A stretch of DNA of 64,000 nucleotides from Clostridiales bacterium (GTDB lineage: Bacteria > Bacillota > Clostridia > Christensenellales > Pumilibacteraceae), in the NCBI GenBank assembly GCA_022508505.1, contig JAFLVC010000001.1, positions 124,001-188,000 of the forward strand. Direction: 5' to 3'. A program made the position numbers and the translations under genes. Position 1 is the stretch's first letter; the number at the start of each line of letters is the position of its first letter. Shown in pieces: positions 26,630 to 35,724 of the stretch. The notes beneath the pieces were generated by a model. That model did no database searches, was not told where the DNA came from, and saw only the letters and a list, made by a program, of their open reading frames with translations.

Positions 26630-27364
26630 ATCAAAATTTACGGCAAAAACGCCGTTCTCGAACGGCTTAAAAGCGGCGGCTCGGTAAACCGCATAGAACT
26701 GCTGACCGACGGCAAGCGCGACTCGCGGGTGAATGAGATACTCGAGCTCGCGCGGCAAGCGGGCGCAGTCGTAAGGTTTGTCGACCGCGCCGCACTCGAC
26801 CGCACCGCAGAAGGCGCGGTGCATCAGGGCTGTATCGGTCACTGCACGGACTTTGAATATTCGGATATCGACGACGTTTTGAAAACGGCTGAAGATCGTG
26901 GCGAGCCGCCGTTTATAGTTATACTCGACGGCATACTCGATCCGCACAACTTCGGAAGCATACTTAGGACTGCGGAATGCGGCGGCGTTCACGGCGTGGT
27001 GATAGGCAAAAACCGTCAGGTCCCCGTCACCGACACCGTAATCAAGGTCGCGGAGGGTGCGGCGGAGTACGTCAAGGTCGTACGCGCCGTCAACGTCAAC
27101 GATACTATTCGTTATCTTAAAACGCACGGCGTGTGGGTGTACGCGCTCGACGCCAAAGGCGACGACATCTACAAGGCCGACCTTTCGGGCGGCGTGGCGC
27201 TCGTCGTCGGAGCGGAGGGCAAGGGCGTATCGAGGCTCACCAAGGAGCTTTGCGACGGCGTTCTGTCCCTGCCAATGCGCGGCAGGATAAACTCGCTCAA
27301 CGCGTCGGTCGCGGCGGCGCTCGGCATCTACCGCAAGCTCGAATGCGACAGCGCAAAAGTATAA
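26630..27364 (+). CDS. rlmB: 23S rRNA 2'-O-methyltransferase RlmB/TrmH (SpoU) family, apparent ATC start
   Basis: About 244 residues if begun at 26630, matching the family length of about 245-250. The N-terminal substrate-binding domain starts IKIYGKNAVLERL. The SpoU knot motifs are NFGSILRTAE, LVVGAEGKGVSRL and LPMRGRINSLNASVAAA. It methylates a guanosine 2'-OH in 23S rRNA or a related RNA. No ATG, GTG or TTG exists in frame between the thyX stop and GTG 26729, and that GTG would delete the first 33 residues of a conserved domain. ATC at 26630 is therefore the likely start, coupled to thyX. A sequence error, or the shorter protein, remains possible. Confidence 0.85.
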   Translation: MKIYGKNAVLERLKSGGSVNRIELLTDGKRDSRVNEILELARQAGAVVRFVDRAALDRTAEGAVHQGCIGHCTDFEYSDIDDVLKTAEDRGEPPFIVILDGILDPHNFGSILRTAECGGVHGVVIGKNRQVPVTDTVIKVAEGAAEYVKVVRAVNVNDTIRYLKTHGVWVYALDAKGDDIYKADLSGGVALVVGAEGKGVSRLTKELCDGVLSLPMRGRINSLNASVAAALGIYRKLECDSAKV

Positions 27365-27412
27365 CATAATACATTTAACAAGATACTAATTTTGTCTCAT
27401 GGGAGAGGAGAT

Positions 27413-28165
27413 ATGAGAAAACCGATTATTGCCGGAAACTGGAAAATGAACAAGACGGCGGCGGAGTGCCGCGAGCTCGTAACGGCGCTGCTTCCCAAGG
27501 TCAAGGGCGCGAAGTGCGACGTCGTCATTTGCGTTCCGTTCACCGATATCGCGCTTGCGGCGGAGCTCACCAAGGGCTCTAACGTCAAGGTCGGCGCGCA
27601 GAACATTGCGTGGGCGGACAGCGGTGCGTTCACGGGCGAGATAAGCGCCGCCATGCTCAAAGAAGCGGGCGCGGAGTACGTCATTATCGGGCACAGCGAG
27701 CGCCGTCAGTACTTCGGCGAGACCGACAAGACGGTCAACGCGCGGCTCGTGCAGGCGCTTAAGAACGGCTTGAAGCCCATAGTTTGCGTGGGCGAAAAGC
27801 TCGAGGAGCGCGAGGGCGGCAAGACCGAAGAGGTTTGCAAGACGCAGACCGCCGGCGCGTTTGAGGGAATATCCGCAGAGGACGCGGCAAAGGTCGTAAT
27901 CGCGTACGAACCCGTTTGGGCTATCGGCACGGGCAAGACCGCGACCGACGAGCAGGCGAACGAGACGATAGGATATATCCGCTCGGTGGTCGCCGAGCTG
28001 TACGGCAGAAAAATAGCGGACGGCATGCGCATTCAGTACGGCGGCAGCATGAACGCCAAGAACGTCGACGGGCTCATGGCTCAGCCCGAGGTCGACGGCG
28101 GGCTTATCGGCGGCGCAAGTCTAAAAGCGGACGACTTCGCGTATATTGTTAATGCCGCAAAGTAA
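27413..28165 (+). CDS. tpiA: Triosephosphate isomerase
   Basis: 250 residues, standard length. Catalytic residues are visible: K11 in NWKMN, H94 in IIGHSERR and E166 in YEPVWAIGTGK, with the phosphate-gripping YGGS near the C-terminus. It interconverts dihydroxyacetone phosphate and glyceraldehyde 3-phosphate. ATG 27413 follows a strong GGGAGAGGAG site, so I reject the earlier in-frame TTG at 27392. It forms a glycolytic pair with gpmI 38 nt downstream. Confidence 0.97.
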   Translation: MRKPIIAGNWKMNKTAAECRELVTALLPKVKGAKCDVVICVPFTDIALAAELTKGSNVKVGAQNIAWADSGAFTGEISAAMLKEAGAEYVIIGHSERRQYFGETDKTVNARLVQALKNGLKPIVCVGEKLEEREGGKTEEVCKTQTAGAFEGISAEDAAKVVIAYEPVWAIGTGKTATDEQANETIGYIRSVVAELYGRKIADGMRIQYGGSMNAKNVDGLMAQPEVDGGLIGGASLKADDFAYIVNAAK

Positions 28166-28203
28166 CGCGCGGCAAACCAAAGACTATTAACGGAGATAAT
28201 ATT

Positions 28204-29718
28204 ATGAACGCTCTTATCATTCTCGACGGGTTCGGTTACAATCCCGACGAATACGGCAATGCGGTCAAGCAGGCGAAAACACCCTTCTTCGACTCGCTAA
28301 TGAAAAAATATCCGCACACGCTCATAAACGCATCGGGCTATGCCGTAGGTCTCCCCGAGGGACAGATGGGAAACAGCGAGGTCGGACACCTCAACCTCGG
28401 CGCGGGCAGAGTGGTGTATCAAGACATCACGACAATCGACGACGCAATTAAGAACGGCACGTTCGATCAAAACCCCGCATTCAAAAAGGCAATCGACGCC
28501 GTTTTGGCAAACGATTCGACGCTTCACCTCGTCGGTCTTCTCAGCAACGGCGGCGTTCACAGTATGAACACGCACCTGTACGCGCTTCTCGCGCTGTGCA
28601 AAAAGCGCGGCGTCAAGAACGTGTGCGTGCACGCGATCACCGACGGCAGGGATGTTCCGCCCGACTCGGGCAGAGGGTTCTTGCGCGAGCTGTCCGACAA
28701 GATGAACGAGATAGGCGTCGGCACGATCGCGACGATCGTCGGTCGGTATTATTATATGGACCGCGACAACCGCTGGGAGCGCGTCGAGCGCGGCTATAAC
28801 GCGGTGTTCGCCGCAAGCGGCAAGCATTTCTCGTCGGCGGATTCGGCTATAGCGTCGAGCTACGCCGCGGGCACTATGGACGAGTTCGTCGAGCCGATGG
28901 TTATAGGCGACTACCACGGCGTGAACGACGGCGACGCCATGATTTTCTATAACTTCCGCGCCGACCGTGCGCGTCAGATCTCACGCGCCATAACCGAACC
29001 GCAGTTCACCAATTTCGAGCGCATGGGCGGGCACAAGAAGATAACCTACGTCGGCATGACGCAGTACGACGTAACGCTCAATAATATCGAAACGGCATTC
29101 CCGCCGCGCCACCTCAAAAACACGCTCGGCGAGTATCTGGCGGTCAAGGGGTATACGCAGGCGCGCGTCGCCGAGACCGAAAAGTACGCGCATGTAACAT
29201 TCTTCTTTAACGGCGGCGTCGAGCAGCCCAACGAGAATGAAACGCGCGTGCTTGTCGCAAGTCCCAAGGTAGCGACGTACGACCTCAAACCCGAAATGAG
29301 CGCGTACGAGGTCGCCGAAAAGGCGGTCGAGCAGGCCGAAAGCGGCAAGGACGTACTCATTCTCAACTTTGCAAACTGCGACATGGTCGGACATACCGGC
29401 GTGTTGCACGCCGCAGTAAAAGCGGTCGAGGCGGTCGACGAGTGCTTAAAGACGGTCATCGAAGCGGTGTGGAAAACGGGCGGCACGGTCATAGTCACGG
29501 CAGACCACGGCAACTCAGAGGTCATGATGTTCGACAGCGGCTCGCCCTGCACCTCGCACACGACAAATCCCGTTCCGCTCATCGTCGCGGGCGATAAGTA
29601 TGTGGGGAAGAAACTGAAGAGCGGAAAAGCCTTGTGCGACGTCGCACCCACGCTCCTCGATATCATGGGCGTAGAGAAGCCTGCGGAAATGACAGGCGAG
29701 AGCATAATCGAAAAGTAA
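28204..29718 (+). CDS. gpmI: 2,3-bisphosphoglycerate-independent phosphoglycerate mutase
   Basis: 504 residues, standard for the Mn-dependent iPGM of the alkaline phosphatase superfamily. The catalytic phospho-acceptor serine is S58 in GQMGNSEVGH. Metal ligands are seen in ILDGFG, NCDMVGHTG and TADHGNSE. It interconverts 3- and 2-phosphoglycerate in glycolysis. An ACGGAG site precedes the ATG, and a strong terminator ends the tpiA-gpmI unit. Confidence 0.97.
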   Translation: MNALIILDGFGYNPDEYGNAVKQAKTPFFDSLMKKYPHTLINASGYAVGLPEGQMGNSEVGHLNLGAGRVVYQDITTIDDAIKNGTFDQNPAFKKAIDAVLANDSTLHLVGLLSNGGVHSMNTHLYALLALCKKRGVKNVCVHAITDGRDVPPDSGRGFLRELSDKMNEIGVGTIATIVGRYYYMDRDNRWERVERGYNAVFAASGKHFSSADSAIASSYAAGTMDEFVEPMVIGDYHGVNDGDAMIFYNFRADRARQISRAITEPQFTNFERMGGHKKITYVGMTQYDVTLNNIETAFPPRHLKNTLGEYLAVKGYTQARVAETEKYAHVTFFFNGGVEQPNENETRVLVASPKVATYDLKPEMSAYEVAEKAVEQAESGKDVLILNFANCDMVGHTGVLHAAVKAVEAVDECLKTVIEAVWKTGGTVIVTADHGNSEVMMFDSGSPCTSHTTNPVPLIVAGDKYVGKKLKSGKALCDVAPTLLDIMGVEKPAEMTGESIIEK

Positions 29719-29735
29719 TAACCCAAAGCAAAATC

Positions 29736-29772
29736 AATCGGCGCGCCCTAAAAACGACGCGCCGATTTTTTT
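29736..29772 (+). terminator. Rho-independent terminator after gpmI
   Basis: AATCGGCGCG (29736-29745) pairs with CGCGCCGATT (29758-29767), followed by a T-run. Confidence 0.92.
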
Positions 29773-29831
29773 GCGAAAAAGCGGGAATGACGAGAGGTTT
29801 TGCGTTTGTCACGCGAGAATGTTCAAAACAC

Positions 29832-29860
29832 TTGACAAAGCGGAAGAATTGACATATAAT
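29832..29860 (+). promoter_or_regulatory. Consensus promoter for the tRNA-Ser gene
   Basis: TTGACA (29832-29837) and TATAAT (29855-29860), spacing 17 nt, 15 nt before the tRNA 5' end. Confidence 0.85.
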
Positions 29861-29875
29861 TATAAAGCTTGACAT

Positions 29876-29966
29876 GGAGAAGTACCCAAGTGGCTCAAGG
29901 GGCTCCCCTGCTAAGGGAGTAGTTCGGTAATACGAAGCGCGGGTTCAAATCCCGCCTTCTCCGCCA
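29876..29966 (+). tRNA. tRNA-Ser (GCU anticodon)
   Basis: A 91-nt class II tRNA. The acceptor arm GGAGAAG pairs with CTTCTCC, followed by G and an encoded CCA. The anticodon stem CTCCC/GGGAG holds the loop CTGCTAA, giving anticodon GCU, which reads AGC/AGU serine codons. A long variable arm and the TTC T-loop with stem CGGG/CCCG are present. It stands alone between a consensus promoter and a terminator. Confidence 0.96.
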
Positions 29967-29972
29967 AGCGAG

Positions 29973-30005
29973 ACCGAGTTGAACATCAAGTTCGCTCGGT
30001 TTTTG
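29973..30005 (+). terminator. Terminator after tRNA-Ser
   Basis: ACCGAG (29973-29978) pairs with CTCGGT (29995-30000), with an inner GAAC/GTTC stem and a run of T. The rest of 30006-30208 holds only promoter-like boxes. Confidence 0.8.
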
Positions 30006-30135
30006 ATTTATACACGGTATGGTATGTTGTGCCATCAAGAGCGCCGGATGCGGATTTAATCGTTCGCAGGGGCGTTAATTTTGCATATAATCGATAACGC
30101 TTTACGAAAAACTATTTGCAGGATGCGAAATATAG

Positions 30136-30163
30136 TTGCGCGCAAAATTATTTCGTGTATAAT
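30136..30163 (+). promoter_or_regulatory. Probable promoter of the phosphatase/CBM operon
   Basis: TTGCGC (30136-30141) and TATAAT (30158-30163), spacing 16 nt. A second TATAAT occurs at 30175-30180. Confidence 0.55.
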
Positions 30164-30208
30164 GAAAACTGAGGTATAATAAGGAAAAACGTCCATTTCA
30201 TAGGGAAA

Positions 30209-31357
30209 ATGATGAACAAAAAACCAATCGCAACTTTATTTATAGTCACAGCCATTGCGCTATCTGCGTGCAGTGCGGTTCCGCCGGCCGTCGGGCAAGG
30301 TGGCTCTCAAACGAGTGGGACTGTATCGGCGTCGGCATACGACGATTGTTTTTTGGAGCTAGTTCCGACTGCCGAGGTTGTCGACACGCACACGCCGCTG
30401 CAAAAGAGCTATCTTTCGGGTGGATACAACGACATACTTTCATATGCGAACGGAACGAGTGAGCGCAGTCTGCCCAAAGCAATCAAGCTGCAATGGTCTA
30501 CCGATTTTCCTGCGGACAAGTACATAGTGGAATTGAGCGAGGGCGCGGATTTTTCTGCCGTTACTCAATACACTACTCTTAACACATCTTACAATCTCTA
30601 CAATTTATATATAGGTCAAAATTATTATTGGCGCGTGCGCGCGGTTTCGGGCGATGCCGAAATGGTTTCTCAATCGGCGTATTTTCAAACGAGCTCCGCC
30701 GCGCCGCGCAATATGTTTGTCGACGGCATTACCAATGTTCGCGATTTGGGCGGTTGGGTTACCGAGAGCGGCAAAAGAGTTAAGCAAGGGTTGCTATATC
30801 GAACGGGAAGGCTCAATACGAGCTGGTACGCCACGGTCAATGCCGACATAACGGAGTTCGGCATTAAGACTATGCGCGAAACGATGGGCATACGTTCCGA
30901 AATCGATTTGCGCAAGGATTATCAAAACGAGGTCAGCCTTTTGCGCAAGTGCGTGCTCGGCGACGATATAAATTATTACGCTTGCCCCATGGAATACGAG
31001 GATCTCACGAGCAACAAGGACATGGTTCGCCACATCTTTTCGTTGCTCGCCGACAAGAGCAACTACCCGCTGTTTTTCCACTGCGACATAGGAACGGACA
31101 GGACGGGCTTTATCGCGTTTTTGGTAAACGGGCTTTTGGGCGTTCCCGAAGAAGACCTATACCGCGAGTATTTATTTTCCAACTTCGGCAGGATAGGCGG
31201 ATCGAGGAGCGTTGTGAACATACAAAACGCATACGTAAACGCGATTAAAGGATATGCCGGAAATTCGCTGAGTGAAAAGATAAACGGCTTTTTGCTCGAT
31301 TGGGGCGTGGCTCAAGCCGACATTGACAGCGTTCGAGAGATTTTGTCGGAGGAGTAA
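30209..31357 (+). CDS. Exported lipoprotein phosphatase, CX5R tyrosine phosphatase fold
   Basis: 382 residues. A lipoprotein signal has lipobox ALSAC, with lipid Cys at about 21. An Fn3-like domain covers about 85-165 (IKLQWSTDF...YYWRVRAVSG). A Tyr-phosphatase3-type domain covers about 175-380, with NVRDLGG and the signature HCDIGTDRTG (Cys about 292, Arg about 298). This family includes protein-tyrosine and phosphoinositide phosphatases and is usually cytosolic or host-directed; here the lipobox places it outside the membrane. Two tandem ATGs occur (30209 and 30212), and AGGG spacing favours the second. A carbohydrate-binding membrane protein follows 3 nt later, so a substrate at the cell surface is likely. 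Confidence 0.85.
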   Translation: MMNKKPIATLFIVTAIALSACSAVPPAVGQGGSQTSGTVSASAYDDCFLELVPTAEVVDTHTPLQKSYLSGGYNDILSYANGTSERSLPKAIKLQWSTDFPADKYIVELSEGADFSAVTQYTTLNTSYNLYNLYIGQNYYWRVRAVSGDAEMVSQSAYFQTSSAAPRNMFVDGITNVRDLGGWVTESGKRVKQGLLYRTGRLNTSWYATVNADITEFGIKTMRETMGIRSEIDLRKDYQNEVSLLRKCVLGDDINYYACPMEYEDLTSNKDMVRHIFSLLADKSNYPLFFHCDIGTDRTGFIAFLVNGLLGVPEEDLYREYLFSNFGRIGGSRSVVNIQNAYVNAIKGYAGNSLSEKINGFLLDWGVAQADIDSVREILSEE

Positions 31358-31360
31358 ACT

Positions 31361-32734
31361 GTGGCGGTCAAGCTGAAAAACAAAAGTTTAATAATCGCGG
31401 CAATTGCTATCCTCGTGCTCGTCGGCACGCTCGTGATGATTTTTACGCGCCCCGAGAAAAAACTTGCGGCCGCCGACGCGCAAGAGTTTTCGTCGATTGG
31501 CGGCAAGCAGGTATTCGAGGCGGAGAGCGGAACGACGACGGGCGAGGGCTGGGTGATTTTCCAAAGCAGAGATTGCTCATCGCAACGCGTTCTGTCAGCC
31601 ATGGGTCGGTTTGACGGAAGCGCAGTTTATACTATCAAGTCCGACAAGGCGGTAAGAGCCGAAATGTCGTTAAAAATGTCCTACATCGGTAGCTCCGTAA
31701 ATATGCGCGAGGTGCTTTCTATATCCGTCAACGGCACGCCTGTCGATTTGGATTATGCGGCGGTCTATCGCACCTGCTCCGATTACAAAACGTTTTTCGA
31801 GTTCCCCGTCGGCACCGTGGAACTGCGGGGCGGGGACAACACGGTAACCGTGACCAATGTGGGCGGCGGGTATAGCATAGACTATTTTGCAATCAGCCCG
31901 ATATTGAATTACACCGGCAAGGCGCTTGTAATCGAGGCGGAGGACGCTGTCGTCGACGGCAGCGCATATCCTCAGGAAAGAGCGGGGGCGAGCGGCGGTC
32001 GTGTGCTCGACAACCGCACCGGCGGGAGAATAATATTCGCGCTCAATTCTAATAATGCCGCGCTAACCGCATTAAAGCTGCGCTTCGGCTATTCGTCCGA
32101 CTTGAACGGCTCGCACGTTTCCGATATATGCAATATAAGCGTAAACGGCAGAAGCCTCGCAAACGAGATAGCGCTTGAAAAGAGCTCGTCAAAGGAGGTC
32201 GGTTTTTACGAATACACCGTCGGCAATCTTTTGCTGCGCGCGGGCGAAAACAAAATAGTTATCGAAAACCGCAACGGCGGCGTGTTCTACGACAGCATCG
32301 CCTTGACGGACGAAATAAAGACGGAGTTCGTCGGAGAGTCGCTTACCGTGGGAGCCGAGAGTGCGGCTTGTGCGGGCGGCAGTCGCGTGGAATATGCGAA
32401 TGGCAAAGCGGTAATCGCGTTCAATTCCGCTACGACTTCGGCGCAGTTTTTGATTTACTCCCAAAGCGCGCAGGCGGCGGCGCTGCAACTGTCCCTTGCT
32501 TATTGGGGAATCGCCGACGCGCTGGACGAAGTGTTGTTTGTAACCGTCAACGGGTATCTGCTCGATTTGAGCGAAATACCGAGCGCCCCGTCTGCACTTG
32601 AAACCGAGGACAAATATTACGATTTTCAAACGCATTTATTGGGCGATATCACGCTTGAGGCAGGGTGCAACATTGTCTCAGTCACTTCGATAGGCTCGAC
32701 TTACAACGTCGAGGGAATTACCGTCAGCAAATAA
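31361..32734 (+). CDS. Membrane-anchored protein with three CBM6/35-like modules
   Basis: 457 residues beginning at GTG 31361 behind GGAGG. One N-terminal transmembrane helix is at about 10-28. Three consecutive beta-sandwich modules of about 130 residues follow, at about 48-183, 187-318 and 322-455. Each opens with an EAE(S/D)-type motif and carries an SVNG turn, an L(R/E)xGxNxVxV strand and an IDYFAIS-like end, the usual signature of CBM6/CBM35-type carbohydrate-binding modules. No catalytic domain. It probably displays sugar-binding modules outside the membrane. It is co-transcribed with the exported phosphatase and relates to the four-module protein at 37751-39604. Confidence 0.82.
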   Translation: MAVKLKNKSLIIAAIAILVLVGTLVMIFTRPEKKLAAADAQEFSSIGGKQVFEAESGTTTGEGWVIFQSRDCSSQRVLSAMGRFDGSAVYTIKSDKAVRAEMSLKMSYIGSSVNMREVLSISVNGTPVDLDYAAVYRTCSDYKTFFEFPVGTVELRGGDNTVTVTNVGGGYSIDYFAISPILNYTGKALVIEAEDAVVDGSAYPQERAGASGGRVLDNRTGGRIIFALNSNNAALTALKLRFGYSSDLNGSHVSDICNISVNGRSLANEIALEKSSSKEVGFYEYTVGNLLLRAGENKIVIENRNGGVFYDSIALTDEIKTEFVGESLTVGAESAACAGGSRVEYANGKAVIAFNSATTSAQFLIYSQSAQAAALQLSLAYWGIADALDEVLFVTVNGYLLDLSEIPSAPSALETEDKYYDFQTHLLGDITLEAGCNIVSVTSIGSTYNVEGITVSK

Positions 32735-32755
32735 TTTTATCCGATAGGAGGGAAT

Positions 32756-35593
32756 ATGAAGAAAAAAATAGGAATGGTTTTGCCGATATGTTTGGCTTTT
32801 TGCATGATGACAATGACTGTCGGCTCGTGCGGCGATCAAAACGCTCACGCTCACTCGCTCACGCCTGTTGCGCGAGTCGAGGCAGATTGCGCGACGGGTA
32901 CCGCCGGAAGCGAGGCGTACTACGTCTGCGGCGGCTGCAAAAAATGGTTCGCGGACAAAGACGGAAAGAACGAGATCAAAAATCATGAGGCCGTCGTAAT
33001 ACCCGCAAAGCACGACTACGACGGCGTGGAATGGACTCCCGCGCAGGACGGGCACTACAAGGTGTGCAAGGTCTGCCATCAAGATTCGGAGCCGTCGAAC
33101 CACATTCCCGGCCCTGCGGCGACCGAAAGCGAGCCGCAGACCTGCACGGAGTGCGGATACGTTTTGGACGAAGCGCACCCGCACACGCACGAGCCCAAGC
33201 TCGTCCCCGCGGCAAAAGCGGACTGCGCGACGGGCGAAGCGGGGCACACGCAGTATTACGAATGCTCCTGCGGCAAGTGGTTTGAGGACGAAAACGGCGA
33301 CACCGAGATAACCGACAAAAAGTCTGTCGAAATTCCTGCGGAGCACGACTACGAGGGCGTCGATTGGAGCCAAGGCGGTCCCGACGGACACTACAAGCTG
33401 TGCAACTCGTGCCGTCAGCCGTCCGCGCCGAGCGCGCATATCCCCGGACCGGAGGCGACCGAAAGCTCGCCGCAGGTCTGCACCGAATGCGGTTACACTC
33501 TTGCAGATCCCGCGGGACACACCCATCAAGGTGAGAGCGTTGAGTATAAAGCCGCCGACTGCACGGAGCCCGGGCATGAGGCTTATTACACCTGCAGCTG
33601 CGGCAGATGGTTTTGGGACGAGGAATGCACGCAGGAAATAACCAATCACGACGACGTAGTGATAGAGGCGACTAATCACAGCTACGAGTATAAGCGCAAC
33701 GAAGCGCAGCATTGGCAGGAATGCGGCAATTGCGGCGACGAAACCGAAAAGGACGACCACGACAAAGACGGCGACGGCGAAACCTGCTCGGTGTGCGGCT
33801 TTGACTACGCATATATCACTCTGGGCGCAACTGCGTATCTCCCCGAGGACGAGGCGGGCGTCGACGGCTTGACTGTGGAGTACGAAGCGGGCAAGTTCAC
33901 CCTTACTCTCGAAAATGCGGAATTGGCCGAAGCTCTTACGGTCTACGGCGCTGACGCGGAAATAATCGTTTCGGCGGACAGCTCTGTGGCCGAAATAAAA
34001 GTTTACGGCGACCTCACTATAAGCGGCGACGGCAAGCTCACAATAAACGCGAGCGGTGAGAGCGACGGTTTGCAGGCAAAAGGCGAGCTGATTATAACGG
34101 CAAAGGAAGTGGCCGTTGCGGCGCAGGAGGGCAACGACAAGAGCGGCGTCAATTCTACGGGACTCACCGTTGCCGAAAATGCGAAGCTGTCCGTAAGCAC
34201 GTTCGATTACGGCGTCTACATGGCGGGCAACGTTACGGTGGCAGTCGGCGCGACGCTCGAGGTCGGCAATGTTACGACAGGCATCGGCACTTATACAAGA
34301 GGCTTAACCTTGTCCGTAGACGGCACGCTCACCATGACCGATATAGGGAATTACGCAATACGGTTTGACAAAGCGGACGGCAGTCTTGTCGTAAACGGCT
34401 CGTTTACCGCCGACAATGTCATACGCGTAGCGAGAATTACCGTGGGAAGCGAAGCGGCGGCGGCGACATTCGATTTGTCGGTCAACGACAGAGACGCCGT
34501 TACGAACGACGCGGACGGCAAGACGGCGGCAGTATATAACTTTGTAAACGGAAGCGTTACCGTCACCAATCGAAAGGCGGAAAGAAGCGCAACCGCAATC
34601 AACCTCAAGCTTGCGGGCGACAGCGCGACGGTTGCCGAAAACTGCACCTTGAAAGTAGTAAACTTCGAATATGCGGTGGGTAGCTGGGACGGCGCAAACA
34701 CATTTACAAACAACGGCACGCTTGACGCCGGAGAGGCGGATTTGCATGTTGCGAGCACGGTGATAAGCGGCAACACCAACATAAACTCCGTAAAGAAATA
34801 TGACGATAACAGCCTCACGATAAGCGGCGGCGAGGACGCGCTCATTACGATAGGCTCTGTGGAAGTGAGCTCTTTTAAGGTCTACGGCGGCACGGTTACC
34901 GTAAGCAACAAAGTAAAAGTCGGCTACTTCTATGTCGGCAACAAGAACAATGCGGCAAACGGGATAGAGGACGAAAGCATTCCTGCGGCAAAGCTTACGA
35001 TTAACGGTAACGTCGAAATAAACGACGGTGCAAACGAGTTCAGAATCAACCGTCCCGACGCGGCGGTTACAATCTACGGCCAGCTCAAAATTTACGGCGA
35101 CAAAAACAGCGAACGCCTGTATGTGCGGCAGGGCACCCTCACCGTTGACAACAGCGCAAACGCAAAGTCCGCCGCGGTAATCACCGCTAAATTTCACCTC
35201 GGAAACGAGTCGGGCTCGGCAGCGGGGCATATCAAAATCAAGACCAACGACGCCGACGGATTCTCGATATCGGGCATTGACCGCAGCAGTGCGAGATACG
35301 ATCTGTACACAGGTACGGCGGATATAGAGAATGTAACGGGCGGCGGAACGGCGTTCGGCTTAAATGCGGGCGGTTCGTCCAATATGGACGTGTATAGCGG
35401 CGCTACGGTTACTGTCAAGAACTTCTACTGCGTAATCGGCGCATGGGATCCTTCCACCATTTGGTGCGGAAACAGCGGCACGATTACCGCACAAAATTGC
35501 TCTATCGGCACGAACGGCATAGCCGGCTGGTTTATCGACGGCAACCAGTCTTACGAAACCAACGGCGGGTGGTATAACATTCAGCACAGTTGA
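32756..35593 (+). CDS. Lipoprotein with Cys/His repeats and a beta-helix-like domain
   Basis: 945 residues with an AGGAGGG ribosome site. Lipobox VGSC gives lipid Cys25. About residues 30-355 hold three repeats of about 110 residues, each with a pair of CxxCG-like knuckles and conserved HDY, HYKxC and HIPGP segments; the layout suggests small zinc-ribbon-like folds. Residues about 355-945 are a long series of short beta strands rich in G, N and T (LTISGDGKLTINASG), typical of a right-handed beta-helix of the adhesin or polysaccharide-lyase type. No lyase catalytic motif recognised. Probably a surface-anchored binding or adhesion protein. Confidence 0.8.
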   Translation: MKKKIGMVLPICLAFCMMTMTVGSCGDQNAHAHSLTPVARVEADCATGTAGSEAYYVCGGCKKWFADKDGKNEIKNHEAVVIPAKHDYDGVEWTPAQDGHYKVCKVCHQDSEPSNHIPGPAATESEPQTCTECGYVLDEAHPHTHEPKLVPAAKADCATGEAGHTQYYECSCGKWFEDENGDTEITDKKSVEIPAEHDYEGVDWSQGGPDGHYKLCNSCRQPSAPSAHIPGPEATESSPQVCTECGYTLADPAGHTHQGESVEYKAADCTEPGHEAYYTCSCGRWFWDEECTQEITNHDDVVIEATNHSYEYKRNEAQHWQECGNCGDETEKDDHDKDGDGETCSVCGFDYAYITLGATAYLPEDEAGVDGLTVEYEAGKFTLTLENAELAEALTVYGADAEIIVSADSSVAEIKVYGDLTISGDGKLTINASGESDGLQAKGELIITAKEVAVAAQEGNDKSGVNSTGLTVAENAKLSVSTFDYGVYMAGNVTVAVGATLEVGNVTTGIGTYTRGLTLSVDGTLTMTDIGNYAIRFDKADGSLVVNGSFTADNVIRVARITVGSEAAAATFDLSVNDRDAVTNDADGKTAAVYNFVNGSVTVTNRKAERSATAINLKLAGDSATVAENCTLKVVNFEYAVGSWDGANTFTNNGTLDAGEADLHVASTVISGNTNINSVKKYDDNSLTISGGEDALITIGSVEVSSFKVYGGTVTVSNKVKVGYFYVGNKNNAANGIEDESIPAAKLTINGNVEINDGANEFRINRPDAAVTIYGQLKIYGDKNSERLYVRQGTLTVDNSANAKSAAVITAKFHLGNESGSAAGHIKIKTNDADGFSISGIDRSSARYDLYTGTADIENVTGGGTAFGLNAGGSSNMDVYSGATVTVKNFYCVIGAWDPSTIWCGNSGTITAQNCSIGTNGIAGWFIDGNQSYETNGGWYNIQHS

Positions 35594-35608
35594 TGCGACG
35601 TAAAGCGG

Positions 35609-35647
35609 TCGGGGAAGGAGTGAAAAATCCTTCCCCGATTTTCTTTT
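35609..35647 (+). terminator. Rho-independent terminator
   Basis: An 11-bp stem TCGGGGAAGGA (35609-35619) with TCCTTCCCCGA (35628-35638), followed by TTTTCTTTT. Confidence 0.92.
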
Positions 35648-35658
35648 GAAGCCCGCTG

Positions 35659-35687
35659 TTGACAGGGTTTGATATATATGGTAAAAT
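35659..35687 (+). promoter_or_regulatory. Promoter of the LytTR two-component/GH3 operon
   Basis: TTGACA (35659-35664) and TAAAAT (35682-35687), spacing 17 nt. A GGGGAG ribosome site precedes the ATG at 35725. Confidence 0.82.
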
Positions 35688-35724
35688 TGTTATAAGCAAA
35701 TACTCGATTCGAGACGGGGAGAAC

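Noticed and set aside
26856-26880. Start of rlmB far downstream (shorter SpoU core only)
   Set aside because: It would remove the N-terminal domain whose IYGKNAV motif is clearly coded from 26630.
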